From positions 186,001 to 250,000 of the forward strand of contig JAPDRO010000029.1 of the NCBI GenBank assembly GCA_030247885.1: a DNA stretch of 64,000 nucleotides, written 5' to 3'. The position numbers and the translations under genes are program-made. How positions within the stretch are numbered: position 1 is the first letter of the stretch; each line of letters opens with the position of its first letter. The notes beneath the pieces are model-generated. The model was not told the origin of the DNA. It saw nothing but the letters and a program-made list of their open reading frames with translations, and searched no databases. Source of the DNA: Taxawa tesnikishii (nom. ined.). Lineage: Eukaryota > Ascomycota > Dothideomycetes > Dothideales. Of the stretch, positions 20,424 through 32,513 are shown in pieces.

Positions 20424-22268
20424 ATATAAACTATAAGGAAGTAAAATAAGTAAAGAAGTAAAATACTAAAACTCGTCTTCTTAACTTTTAAACTTACTAC
20501 TACTAATAATAAGTACTTTTATACTAGATAAGTAAGTTTATATTAAAGCTAATATTTAGAAGTATATTTCTACTTATAAAAATAAAGACTATAAGTTAGT
20601 TTAAAATATTACTTATATATTTAATATCCCTCCTATTATTATATATTATTATATAACTAAATAACCTTTACGCGCTATAGTATATAAATCGAATTAAATC
20701 CTTTTAAACGTAAAAGAGAAGACGTTAGTTAAATAAATTATACGTCTTATATATATTAACTTTCCTACTTCGCTTATATTAGTTATATAAATAACTAAGG
20801 AAATTTAATACGTATATATATAACTATTAAAGAAACTACTACTATCTCCTTAGCTAATTAGTAAGAAGTAGCTTAACTACTTTAAGACTTACTATCTTAA
20901 GATTATAAGTATTTAAACTCGTTAAATTAAGAGTACGCGCTTTAATATAATAAGTTATAATATTATAAAGAAGTAGTTTAATATAGTAATAGAGCTTTTA
21001 TAAAATATAACTATCCTCTAAAGTACGTATATAATATAAACGAGTCCGACTTTACTATTAAAGTAAGCTAAATATTAAAAGTATTAGTTAATATATACGA
21101 GATATTTAACTAAAAGATAGTTATAAGCTATTAAGAGTAAATAACTATAATCGAGTATATAAATACTACTAAGGCTATCGTACCTTCCTTAATTATCTTT
21201 AAGGCTAAATATATTAATACTACCTAAGTACCCTTATATACGCCTTTAAACTAAAGGTTCTTAACTAGTAGTAGTAGTTAAACATTTAATAGTTATAGTT
21301 TTTAATAGTTAACTATAGTTTTTAAGCCCTTAATATAACTTAATAACTTTACGATATAAAGAATACTAATTATAAACGACTATAATAGCTATATAATAGC
21401 GAAAGTAATTGCCTTCTATTTAGAGAATATAATCGACTTACTTATCTTATTACCTTACTATTTATATATATTTTAACTACTTAATGTTAGTATATTTATA
21501 CTATTTAAGCGCGCGCTAACTTTAGAAACTAATACTACTTTATAAGTCGACTCTAACTATATATTACGCGTAGAGTAAATAGAAATATATATACGCGCGA
21601 AAGTTAAGACTATTATAATAAGGAATATCTTAAGTAAATAGAAAGCTACTAGTCTAGTACTACTAAGCCTTATAATAGTACTTAATAAGCTACCTATAGA
21701 ATCGACTATAGCGAATTTATAACTTTATATACTTTTATAATAACTCGATTTAGACCTTTTACTACTTAGTAGCTTTTCTTTAAATAATACTAAGTTACGT
21801 AAAGTAAACGTATTATTTAACTTTATAATTAAGGCGATTTAAGAGGCTTTATTTTTAACGAAGTAATATATAAAGTAAATAACTTATACTTTTAAAGTAA
21901 TATATAGTAAGAACGTTACTTTATATAAGTAGTTATAAGAATTAAAAAAGCTTCTTAATACGCGAAAGATTTAAAAGAAGAGAAAGTAAGTCGTATTAAA
22001 GAGTAAGTTTATATTTAATATATAGGAAGTACTTAAGATAATTAAGGTAACTAAAGCGAAGTTATCGACTAAAAAACTACGCGAACGCTTACGTAAGCGT
22101 ATAATTAAAGAAGTACTAAAGGATAAGGAAGATAAAGTACTTAAAATATATATAGTAACTTAAATTCTAACTATATTATTATTATAGTACGTAAGTAGTT
22201 ATTAAATATAAATATTAATATTATTATATCTCGCTTCCTTACCTATTTTACTTCCCCGCGGTTTACGT
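20424..22268 (+). mobile_element. Fot1/pogo-type DNA transposon, family D (1,845 bp), RIPped
   Basis: TIRs: left ATATAAACTATAAGGAAGTA; reverse complement of the right end ACGTAAACCGCGGGGAAGTA; TA on both sides. The plus strand translates to a Fot1-type DDE transposase. Recognisable blocks are ITIIEYINTT (around 21,160), a DYNSYI-like block replacing DNHSSHI near 21,385, and LLNVSIFILFKRALTLE near 21,480, matching the family motif QPLDVSIFGPLKRAL. Many stops are consistent with RIP. Its termini resemble those of the two MITE types here, making its lineage a candidate source of their transposase. Confidence 0.75.
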
Positions 22269-22270
22269 TA

Positions 22271-24339
22271 CTAAAGTACTAGTATTATTATACTTCTAAT
22301 ATAGCTTACTATTTAGTAGTTATATTTAGAAATAAGTAATTAACTTAATAATATAAACTATAGTAACTTACTTAATAATTATACTTAGTATCTTTAAAGG
22401 GCTTTATAACTACTATTAATCTACTAAATATCTAGTAGAATAGAAATACTAAATATAGATCTACTAGACATCGTAGTAACTAAATATCTAGTACTAAATA
22501 TTTATCTATATTAACTACCCTAGTAGATATATAATATATCCGAAAGAAAAGAAATATAACGTCTACTATTAAGTATCTTACCTTAACTAATACTCGCTTC
22601 TACTATTAATTATAATAGAATAGCTCTTTACGTACCTTATTAAGTAATAGAAAGAAACTAGCTAGTAATTTATTTGTTCGAAGCGACGACTATAACTAAG
22701 ATAATAAGTAAGATAAAAGTAGCTATAAGTTACTTAAAAGCTATCGTAGTACTAGCGTTACTTATATATATTATCTAGTAGACTATATATAGCTAAACGC
22801 TCGAGAGAGCTAGTACGCTCTATCCGAGGCTAAGAGGGAGTACGCTTAATATTCGATTATATTACTATTTAAAGGTTACTTAAAGGCCTTAAAACTTCTC
22901 GGTCTCCTCGTATAATTAAGAGCGCTTCGAAATAACGATACTACTATTACTATTAGATAAACTAGAAGGTAAATTAAGTAGATACTTACTACGTTTTAAA
23001 GATATAACTACTTAATACTATACCTTCTAGCGTCCTCTTACTATTAGTTAGCTTTAGCGTTTAAACGTACTTTATTAATAAAGTAAGAAAGCTTAACTTT
23101 CTTTATTATTACTTAGCTCGTTTTACTTACGCCTTAATATATAGCTTATTAAGTTAGATATAAACTAAACATTTATTGTTATAGTAGGACTTATACTCGT
23201 TATAGTTATTATATTTATTAGTAGTAGTAAGAGCGATATCTTCGTCTACTTATTTACTAATTTACTATAAGTCTACTAGGTAAATAGTAATCGGAAAAGA
23301 GTTATTTATATTAACTCCTTCGCGAAACTAGAACTAGATATTAATTAGTATAGAACATAAATAGAGTTTAAGGTACTCTTACCTCGACCTCTTAAACTTC
23401 CTTTATACTATAGAAAGGAAGCTAATAAGACTATTTACTATATATAAATAAAGATATTCTCTTAACTCTACTATAAATCTTAGTATCGTATTTAACTACT
23501 TTATCTTCTCGACTAGTCTTATCGTAGTAGTTAATAGTTACGTACTTTATTAAGTTAATCCTTCTATAAATAGCTCTTCGATACTTTATTAGTTACTAGT
23601 ATAGTACCTTAATTACAAAAGTATCGCGTTCGGGAATATTAAAGTAAACGAAGTAATATTATACTTATTATAGAAGTAAATATAGTATAGCCGAACTAGT
23701 ATAAGCTTTAGTAGTAATAGAAAACTTATATAATTACCTTAGCTATTCCCGGATAACTTAGGTAATACTAGTAGCGCTAAAAGAGTATAATAGTAGAGAA
23801 AGTAAAGTACGTCTTTTTACTAGCTAAGGGTTTAGTAGTAGTAATTAACTCTTAAGATTATTCTAGTTTAATATATTAGAAGTTAAGTACTCCTCTATAA
23901 AGCTAATCTAGTATTTAGGGATTAATAAGTATCTTATAAGTATAGATTATCTTTTAAACTAATATGTACATATTTAAGTACTAGATTTATTAGGTAATAA
24001 TATATTATATTCCGTATAATACTTCGCCTTTCGTCTAAGGTATTATTATAGCGCGATACGTATATTAGCGCCGTAACGTTAATCGCGCGACTATTTATTA
24101 TATAAATAATAGAAAGTATAAATAGCTTATCGACTTGCTAACTATAGTATATAATATACTTATAGTAGTATCTTACCTTACCCTATATATAAGTATAATA
24201 ATACGCGCGTTTTATATATTAGAAACTCGCTAAGACCTTTATACCCTTACTATATACCGTCTTAGTATAGCTAATACGTAGATTTACCTAATACGCGGTA
24301 AATACTAACTATCCTAAACTTTAATACTATATTAACTCC
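22271..24339. other. RIPped DNA, unidentified
   Basis: About 2 kb of TA-rich RIP-saturated sequence between a Fot1-type and a pogo-like element. CTAGTAGAT-like motifs recur at 22,410-22,530. Open stretches on the plus strand (for example around 24,040-24,300) look as if they once coded for protein, but no family was recognised. It may be the 5' part of the pogo-like element or another lost element. Confidence 0.4.
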
Positions 24340-27300
24340 GCTAATATAAGCTTAATTAAGGATACGCTTATAGAAATAGAATCGCTAAAGTCTAGAGAAT
24401 CTCCTAACTATACTAGAATAGCTAATAAGTATAGTATTATACGTTTTATATTAACGCGAAGGTACTAAGTTATTATAATATTATATACGACTAATATACT
24501 TAACTAATAAAAGCTTAGTAACTAATAAGAGCGGGAGCTTATATAATATATCGAAAGACTTATAAAGTAAGGTCTACCTTTTATAAGAGAAATAATATAA
24601 AACTTTACGTTAAAAATAACTTTAAAGCTTATAAGTAAGACTTAAGTTACTTACTTTATTAACTAATATAATATCTATCTTATCTTATAGTAGATTATAA
24701 GTATAAATAGCAATTACTACTAAGTTAATTTAGGAGATAAATATAGCTTATACTTTAATTTATTATATTATAAGATTAGTTAATATAATATTAAGGCTTA
24801 CTATATATATAATATAAATAAGAAGGGCTTTTTAATTAGTATTACTAGCCGATTAAAACGAGTATTTAGTAGATAAATATAAGAGAAGAAAGAAGTTAAA
24901 GTAACTATATAAGATAACTTACGTAAATAAATTATTATTCTAGTTTATATAACGTGTTTTATTACCGAGTAGTTACCCCTACTAAGTAGCTACCCCTTAC
25001 TAATATCGCAACTATTATAGACTATTATAATAATACTACTACGACGTAACGCGCAATTTACCTATAACGAAGGCATACTATACCTTACTATTAAGGCTAC
25101 CTAAGTAACCCTTCCTAATAGTATAAAATACGCGTCTAAGGTATACGACGTCTCTCGAACGACGCTAAGACGACGACGCGACGGAAAGCTCGCACGACGC
25201 GACTATAAGCCTAACTCGAAGAAGCTAAAGAAAATAGAGGAGGAGGCGATAGTAGTACGTATACTCGAGCTAGACTCGCGAGGGATAGGCGCTATAAGGA
25301 CTATAGTAGAAGAAATAGCTAACGATCTACTTACTACGCGCGGTAAAGGACCTATTAGTAAGTACTAGGTAGACAGGTTCGAGACGCGTATTAAGGAAGT
25401 TAAGCTTCGACGTAGTCGTCTATACGATCGTTAGCGAGCCTTAAACGAAGACGTACGCGTTATAACGCCCTAGTTCGAGCTAGTTAGGAAGATAAAGGGA
25501 AAGTATAGTATCTTAAATAAAGACATATATAACTTTAATAAGTCTAGGTTTATAATAGGCATAATTAACGCTTAAATAGTCTTTATAGGCTCTAAGAAAC
25601 GAAGTAATTCTAAAAAGGTATAGCTAGGTAACTAGGAGTAAGTTACAATTATCTAAGGTATCTACGCTACTAAGTAGGCTATCTTACCCTTTATTATCTT
25701 TAGTAACAAGGTCCTTATATCGAGCTAGTACGTCGGCCTACCTCGCGATTAGGTAATTAAGACTAGCGCTAATAGCTAGACGACGAATAAGCTTACTTTA
25801 AAGTAGTTAAAGTACTTTAACGCGCATATAAAGGCGCGTTAAGTAGGTATATACCGCCTACTAATTATAGACGGCTACGAGAGTTATAGTAGTTATAATT
25901 TCTATAACTACTATAAAGAATAAAAGATTATTATTCTTTGTATACCCTTATACTTGTCGCACTTATTATAGCTACTTAACGTAGGCTATTTTGCCCCTTA
26001 AAGCGGGCGTATAACGCGGAGATTAATAGCTAGTCATAGTACTCTACTACGTAAGTTAAGAAAGAGGCCTTCTTACTAGCCTTTCGTACTACTTTCGATA
26101 AGGCGATTATAAAGGAGAATATCCTAGTAAGCTTTAGAGGCGCTAGTTTAGTTCCTTACGACCTAGAGTAAGTACTATCGAAGCTCGACGTAGTACTTTA
26201 TACGCCGACACTCGCACTATTAGAGGTCACTCCGTGGGAGTCTAAAATACTAGCTAACCTAAAGGAAATAGAGGCGTAGATAACGCTAGTTTGTAAGCGG
26301 ATACGATAGTATAGAGAATCGCCTATCTCGCCTCTCTTATAAGCTATAAATTCGCTTACTAAAGGCGTAGCTATTATAGGTTATAAATTAGAGTTATAGA
26401 CAAGGGAAATCGCAAGTCTTTAGAAGTCGATTAAGGCGTTAATAGAGTAGCGTAGTCGTAAAAGAAAGTACATTCGAATAGAGGAGAGCCTAATAGTAAG
26501 TAACGTATAGGATTTAATAGCCGAAAAGGATAGTAGTAGTAAGGAGGGTACTAAATAGCCTATAAAGAGGGTGCGCGCGTAGAGGTACTATAGACGTTAC
26601 GGTAAGACTAGCTATAATACGCGTACCTATACTATAGAAATAGTAAATATAGACGATAGCGACGCTTCTAAATAGTATTATAGGCTAGAGTATGTCTTTA
26701 TATAGTATTGTAGTGCGAAGGTAATAGTCTATAATAGTCGCGATGTTAGTAAGGGGTAGCTACTTAGTAGGGGTAGCTACTCGGTAATAAAATACGTTAT
26801 ACGCTAATAAATTAATATTACTACTAAGCCTTATTTATTAAGCTACTAGTAGAGCTATATAACTAAGCTAAGTAAAAGATATTAAGTTAAGAAAATACTT
26901 AGTATATATTAGCTTATTACTATTAAGTTAAATAAATAATAATATAGGCCTTACTTAACTTAAATAAGTATTTAACTATTATACTAAAGTAAAAGTACGA
27001 TAGTCTTACTAGTTACTTATTCTTAATAGCTATAAATCTTACGTTATTATAGATTTTATTAAGTATTATAATTAATATTAAATACTCTTAACTATCTTTC
27101 TTCCTTATTTAACGTATACGTTATAGCTACTTAATATAGTAATATTTAAGCCTTTCTTATAAGTTTACTTAAACGAGCTATTAGCTTTCTTTAAAAGAAG
27201 CTAAGGACTATTATTAATTAAAAGGGAAACTTCTTCTCCTTATTTTAAAAGGCGTAAGTAAGTTCCTTTAAAGAAACTATAATACTTAGCTCCTTTAAAG

Positions 27301-28060
27301 TAACTAATATATTACTACTTAACGTAAATATTATACTTAAATAATTTGCTAATATTACTTTAAATAAGTAAAAGTCGTAGGAAAGCTTTACGTTAATACT
27401 TAGCGCTTTTAATTAGAAAAAGATAAAGTAGATTATTAAAGTAATAATAAAGGATAATATTACTACTAAGGCGTAAAAGTTTAGTTACTTATTTTACTTT
27501 ATCTTAGTTTAAAACTAATTACTTTAATATAAAAATAAGGGCCTTAAAGAAGCTTTAAGTAATAAGAAAAAGCGTTAAAAGTATAGTAAGCCTTTTAATC
27601 TTTAGTAACGTAAAGAGTATTATAGTAGTACTATTTTCTAATTACTAAGAAAAGTTAAAGAAGTATATACTTATTAAATAGTAAAGGAACGTAAAGAAAA
27701 AGAATAGTAACTTTAAAAAGTTAAGTTAACTAAACTTAAAAAGACTACTTAACTATATAAGCTTAAGGTAATCTAGGAGAAACGTATAGTAAGAAAGGTA
27801 GCTAAGGTAGTTAAGAAAAAGAAAAGGCTAAGAAGGCTAAATAAGTAGTTAAACGCGCTTATTAATAAGAAGCTTAAAACGCTATAAAAGCTCTTTAATT
27901 ATCTTAAAAGGGTAAGAGAAAAGCCTTAAGCTTACGTAAATAAAACATTAAGCGTAGAAAGTAGGTAGTTAATACTATAAGTAATAAGAAGGCCTTAAGT
28001 ATTATATTACTACTCTTACTTATTACTACGCGCCGTAGCTATAACGTTATACTTCTAAGT
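24340..28060 (+). mobile_element. Larger pogo-like DNA transposon, RIPped, split by a Fot1 copy
   Basis: Plus-strand translation gives a pogo-superfamily transposase different from the Fot1 copies. The N-terminal helix-turn-helix is at about 24,380-24,480, and a CENP-B-like block (ERELI*YIERL) at about 24,530. A NINKKGFLI segment near 24,820 corresponds to the family NFDEKGFLIG first-Asp motif. After the Fot1 insertion (24,952-26,797) it continues with IIDFIKYYN near 27,050, a degraded SHxLQPLDVxxFxP motif near 27,115 and a Lys-rich coiled tail to about 28,000. TIRs were not found, so the boundaries are those of recognisable coding sequence. RIP stops are numerous. The right end abuts un-RIPped DNA. 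Confidence 0.6.
24952..26797 (+). mobile_element. Fot1-type DNA transposon, family A copy 1 (1,846 bp), RIPped
   Basis: TIRs ACGTGTTTTATTACCGAGTA / reverse complement of the right end ACGTATTTTATTACCGAGTA, with TA duplications at 24,950-24,951 and 26,798-26,799. The transposase on the plus strand has a CENP-B-type helix-turn-helix (about 25,140-25,430) and a DDE core. KDIYNFNKSRFIIGIINA near 25,520 corresponds to the Fot1 motif DIYNFDETGFxMG. It is the least RIPped of the family A copies (several CA/TG and CG-rich stretches remain), so it is younger or less exposed. Confidence 0.85.
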
Positions 28061-28277
28061 AAATATAAGTAGTATAAGCTGTTCGCATAGGTCTATTTAC
28101 TACTCTACTACAAAACCTTGTGATAATAGCTATTGTGGGTGGGCCTATAGCCTCATCTTTGGTCGTGGTAATATAGTGTTCGGCGCGCATTAAGTGGATC
28201 CGCGCATTGCCTATGCCAAGACGGTAGTCGATCAGTTCGAATTCGAATTTGACCTCTTTGCTCGCAGGTAAAGCCAT
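28047..28277 (-). pseudogene. Possible 5' fragment of a host gene cut by the pogo-like element
   Basis: A minus-strand frame starts MALPASKEVKFEFELIDYRLG at 28,277 and reads smoothly to about 28,080. There the sequence passes into RIPped transposon DNA, so the last residues are transposon-derived. Codon use before the junction is normal. No domain was recognised, and it could be chance. It shares the island with the HET-domain gene and points away from it. Confidence 0.25.
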
Positions 28278-28843
28278 CTCATTAAATTTGCCCTGTTCAG
28301 TCGCCCAGAGCGATGCAGAATACTTAGGCCAGACTCTGCTGTGTGAAAGATAGCGGGCGGCATCGTTGGCAGGCTCGTAACACGAGACTCAAGGGATGCC
28401 GAAGGCGACGGTACACCGAGCAGTGCATGCAGAGTTCAGCTCTGCGCCACGGCGCTTAGCTGCTGCATGCTTAGCCCTATCCTTTCCTCACCGCCATCCG
28501 TCCCGTGCATGTCTCATCACTGAAAGCCTCTGCACTTGAGTACTGACGAAACGGTCATGATCTGACGAGCGGTTGTGGCTTCCACTGTGGTAGGGTGACC
28601 ACCGAAAGGTCGCCAACTCTGCCGCTAGGCGTGTGTAGGCAGTCACGTGAGGTTTACCTCTGGGTACTTACTTCTTCATTCTGAAAGGGAGATAGACGGT
28701 CATTTACTCAATTAGCAACTGTTTCATTCAATACTCGCTATTGTGTTACGACCAAGGATCGTCTCCACTTCTGGTTATATAGCTGCCTTCTGTAGTCTTG
28801 ATCGGCCCTATCCATAGTTCTCTACACCACAATACACCCGGAC
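28278..28843. other. Upstream region of the HET-domain gene
   Basis: Un-RIPped DNA with no supported gene. It presumably holds the promoter of the HET-domain gene. Confidence 0.35.
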
Positions 28844-30799
28844 ATGGCACCATACCGGTACCAACCGCTCGACGGGGCTGCGGGGAGATTCGTCTGATGA
28901 CCTTGCTTCCTGGCGCCTTCTCCGACCATGTCCAAATCACTCTCTCCACAGCACAGTTCGCAGCCGACAAAAGCTTCTCAGCTCCGAGATTCGAGGCCCT
29001 CTCGTATGCATGGGGAGCGGCAGACGATCCAGTTGGGATCTCGGTGTATGAGGATGCAAAAGGGGCTCACGAAACGGTTACGTGCGCGTTACGCAAAATT
29101 TGGCAACTGCTTTGCCTTATCTTCGACACGAAAATGAGGAAAGAGTCCTCTGGATCGACGCTATATGCGTCAACCAGCAAGATCTTGTCGAGAGGAGCAA
29201 TCAGGTCCGCAAGATGGCCGACATCTACAGCCGTGCGGAACGCGTAGTTGTCTGGCTAGGTCCTGAGAGCGAGAACAGTGCCAACGCTCTTCAACGATTA
29301 CACGTTCTGGGTTCCCATGTCACAGTTGACTGGACCTCGTTTAGGTATCGAGCTAATACCAAGCAAGATCGAGATCTGGCCAACCAAAACGTCGATGTGT
29401 CCTTCACTGAAGAGGACTTCTCTGCCATTCACGCTCTCTTTTGCCGTTCATGGTTCGAAAGGCTCTGGGTTCGGCAAGAAGTTCAATTGGCGACTGTCGC
29501 TATCCTAGTCTGCGGCTATTCCATGATACCATGGAACACCTTTCGGAATGCCGTCCGCTGTCTTTACACGAAGCTCCGGCTCAGAAGTATCCGAGCTTTT
29601 TCAGATCGTCTAAATCTGATTGAGAATATTGTAGACTACAGCGGAAGTTACACTGGTCTCGGTAGACGAGCGTACTCGGCAGGAGACTGCAAGTGCTCGG
29701 ATGAACGAGACAGGATCTTCGCAATCCTGGGCGTACTGCACCACACAGACAAAGAGCGCTGGTCATTCGAGCCCAACTACACTAGTACACTATGCCAGGT
29801 GTACGAAGATGTATCATTCAGCTACATGGAAGCCTGGGAGAATCTCCATCTAATGGATTATTGCGATCTAGCAAGCAGGGACAACAAGCAAGACCTGCCA
29901 ACCTGGGTGCCCGACTGGACCTCAATGTCGAGGATACCTTACCCCTTTTCCTTTGGGTTCGCGGACTGCGGGGCTCCCGGAGACTTCGAGCGTAATGGCA
30001 AGGGTGTACTACGCGCTAGGGGCCTATACGTAGCGACGATTGAGAGGGCCGACAAGCTTCAGGATCATGTTCGCGGTTCTTACACCAAGAACGTCGTTGA
30101 GATACGGCGGATTTCGCATGGCATGACCTTAACGGATACGTATGTGGGCGGCGGCACGCAACTGGAAGCTTTGCGCCGTACCTTCCGGGCGAACAGGTTT
30201 AGCGAGAATCGGGACCCTCCCGACAGTGCTATCATCACGGAGCAGCAAAGTAGGAGTGCATTTTCGAGGCTTTTAGAATGCTCACTAGAAAGCTTCGAGG
30301 GGGCAACTTTCCAACGGACGTCGAACAATACCTATTTGGACCGTCGCGGTACTGGAAAGGAAGATCTTTTGTCGTCACAGAGACTGGATACATTGGTCTT
30401 GCTCCTGCGGCTACTAAATCTCAAGATTTGGTCTGCGTCCTGCTGGGGTGCAGATTGCCCTTAGTCATCCGTCCTCTTGGAGTAGGATCGCCCCGATTCC
30501 AGGTGATTGGGCATTGTTACATAGACTCGCTCATGGCAGGCCAAGCGTTCCTCGGCCCACTTCCGGAACCATATAGATATATCTTGAAATTTCAGAACGG
30601 AGATTGGTTGGATGCTTTCCTGGACGAGCGCACAAAAGAGTCGCAGTGTGAGGATCCGCGGTGGGAGCTTCTACTTGGAGAGGATTATCGGGACAAGCTC
30701 GGACTAAAAGGTATGAGTCGGGATCAGAAGACAGCGTTGCTGATGAGTGAAGCAATGAACTCGAGGGGTATCGAAACGACTTGGTTCGAATTCGTGTAG
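28844..30799 (+). pseudogene. HET-domain (heterokaryon incompatibility) gene, broken
   Basis: The probable start is ATG at 28,844 (MAPYRYQPLD), typical of HET proteins. The HET domain is clear: RFEALSYAWG at about 28,990, LWIDAICVNQQD at about 29,145, and the block QVRKMADIYSRAERVVVWLG at about 29,200-29,260. Downstream are family-typical segments (FCRSWFERLWVRQEV, DERDRIFAILGV, DLPTWVPDWTS) and a C-terminal module (WKGRSFVVTETGYIGLAP, about 30,350). The reading frame changes at least three times (near the N-terminus, inside the HET domain around 29,080, and around 30,300-30,450) with no convincing introns, so the gene is a pseudogene of about 650 codons. HET proteins trigger cell death after contact between incompatible strains. 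The mutations are mostly frame changes, not RIP-type stops, and the DNA is not AT-shifted. Confidence 0.85.
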
Positions 30800-31266
30800 C
30801 ATTGTCGAATGAAGCGAACGTTCCCAGAAGCGTGAACCCTACTCACACTGATACGCCAAGTTTAGAGACGACGAGCTCAATGCAGTGCAACTCGTAGAAT
30901 AGTAAAACTCACGCGACACAGATCAGAAAGAGCAAAGAAAACTCGTGGATGACCTCTAGGAAGGCCGATGAAGGCAGAGCTTCCAGCGTGCAGATCCGGT
31001 TTTGTAGTGGGGGCGATGTTTAGTAGCCGGACGTTAGTCTATAGTGTAAAGAGCGAGCGAGGTTAGGCGGTATACTTGACGTGCTTCTTGCTTGCTTTTT
31101 CTTATAGACGTTCTTACGCGCATAGGTTAGCTAAGGTAGAGATTTAGTTAAAATAGGTAGGAAGTTATAATAATTCCTAGCGCTACTAAAAAGGAATAGT
31201 ATAACTTAAGGTACTCCTTACTTAGTAAAGTTACCTTTCTTAAACTTATAGTATATACTAAGTATA
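30800..31266. other. HET 3' flank and start of the next RIPped block
   Basis: 30,800-31,090 is normal-composition 3' flank with no gene. From about 31,100 CA/TG vanish, and 31,110-31,264 is unidentified RIPped sequence up to the TA preceding the Fot1 end at 31,267. Confidence 0.5.
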
Positions 31267-31938
31267 ACGTATTTTATTACTAAGTAGTTTACTATTACTA
31301 AGCGGTCTACCCTTATTAATATTGCGACTATTATAAACTATTACTTTCGTATTATAATATTATATAGAAATATACTTTAGTTTATAATACTATTTAAAAG
31401 TATTACTATTATTTAGATTTACTATTTCTATAATATAAGTACGTATATTATAGCTAGTCTTATTATAATATTTATAGTACTTTTATATATATATTTTCTT
31501 CGTAAGTTATTTAATATCCTCGTTATTACTATTATCCTTATTAACTATTAAATTCTATACGTTACTTACTATAAGACTTTCCTCTATTTAAATATACTTT
31601 CTTTTATAACTACGCTACTTTATTAATACTTTAATTAACTTTTAAAGACTTATAATTTCCCTTATTTATAACTCTAATTTATAACTTATAATAGTTATAC
31701 TTTTAGTAAGTAAATTTATAGCTTATAAAAGAGGCGAAATAAGCGAATTTTTATATAGTTATATACGCTTATAAACTAGCGTTATTTACGCTTTTATTTC
31801 CTTTAAATTAGCTAGTATTTTAGACTCTTATAAGGTAACTTTTAATAGTACGAGTAATAGTATATAAAGTATTATATTAAGCTTTAATAGTACTTACTCT
31901 AAGTTATAAAAAACTAATTTAACGCCTTTAAAGCTTAC
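31267..31938 (-). mobile_element. Fot1-type family A copy 3, left piece, split by a copia element
   Basis: Begins with the family A TIR (ACGTATTTTATTACTAAGTA) after TA. It then matches the reverse complement of the 3' part of the copy at 32,514-34,362 (around 34,360 down to about 33,690). It stops exactly at CTTAC (31,934-31,938), the target duplication of the copia element. The remainder of this copy resumes at 63,299 in the same orientation. Confidence 0.85.
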
Positions 31939-32106
31939 TATTATAAGATAATAGCTACTTAGTCCGAATAGATAGTTATATAACTTATTAAACTAAGTAA
32001 GGAATTTCTTTATCTCTTAGTTACTATTATAAATAACTTAATTAATTAATAAGTTATAGTTAGTTTTACTATATATTCGGTTATAGTTAAGTACTTAGTT
32101 TAACTA
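31939..32106 (+). repeat. 5' LTR of the copia fossil
   Basis: Starts TATTATAAGATAATAGCTAC (TG to TA by RIP) and ends TTTAACTA. It aligns over its whole length with 63,132-63,298. Confidence 0.8.
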
Positions 32107-32166
32107 GTTATAAATCCGAGTTTATAATAACTTACTACTTAATTAAGTATAGTATATTTTATACTT

Positions 32167-32388
32167 AAAAGGGCTATAATAAGTAGTAAAACTAGTACAA
32201 TTAATACTTATATTAAAAGGGCTACTATAAGTAGTAAGACTAATATAATTCCTATATATAAAAGGGCTACTAAAAGTAATAAGACTACTTATAAAAGTAT
32301 ACTAGTACTTAGAAGGACTATAAGGTAGTAAGACTAAGTACTATAAGGTATAGTAACTAAAAGAACTATAATAAGTAGTAAGACTAGT
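32167..32388 (+). repeat. Degenerate tandem repeat in the copia leader
   Basis: Five units of about 45-51 bp, each with a core like AAGGGCTACTATAAGTAGTAAGACTA (starts near 32,167, 32,215, 32,260, 32,311 and 32,359). It lies between the 5' LTR and the Fot1 insertion, in the untranslated leader of the copia element. Confidence 0.7.
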
Positions 32389-32513
32389 TATATTAAGTTA
32401 AGTTCTTTACTACTAAGAGCTTACTAAATATTATAAAGTCTACTTTACTTTTATAAATATCGAAGTTTACTAACTTATTACCTTCCCTTTTATACTATTT
32501 TAATTCTACTATA

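Noticed and set aside
28746-28970. 74-codon minus-strand frame over the start of the HET gene
   Set aside because: Antisense shadow of the HET-domain coding sequence.
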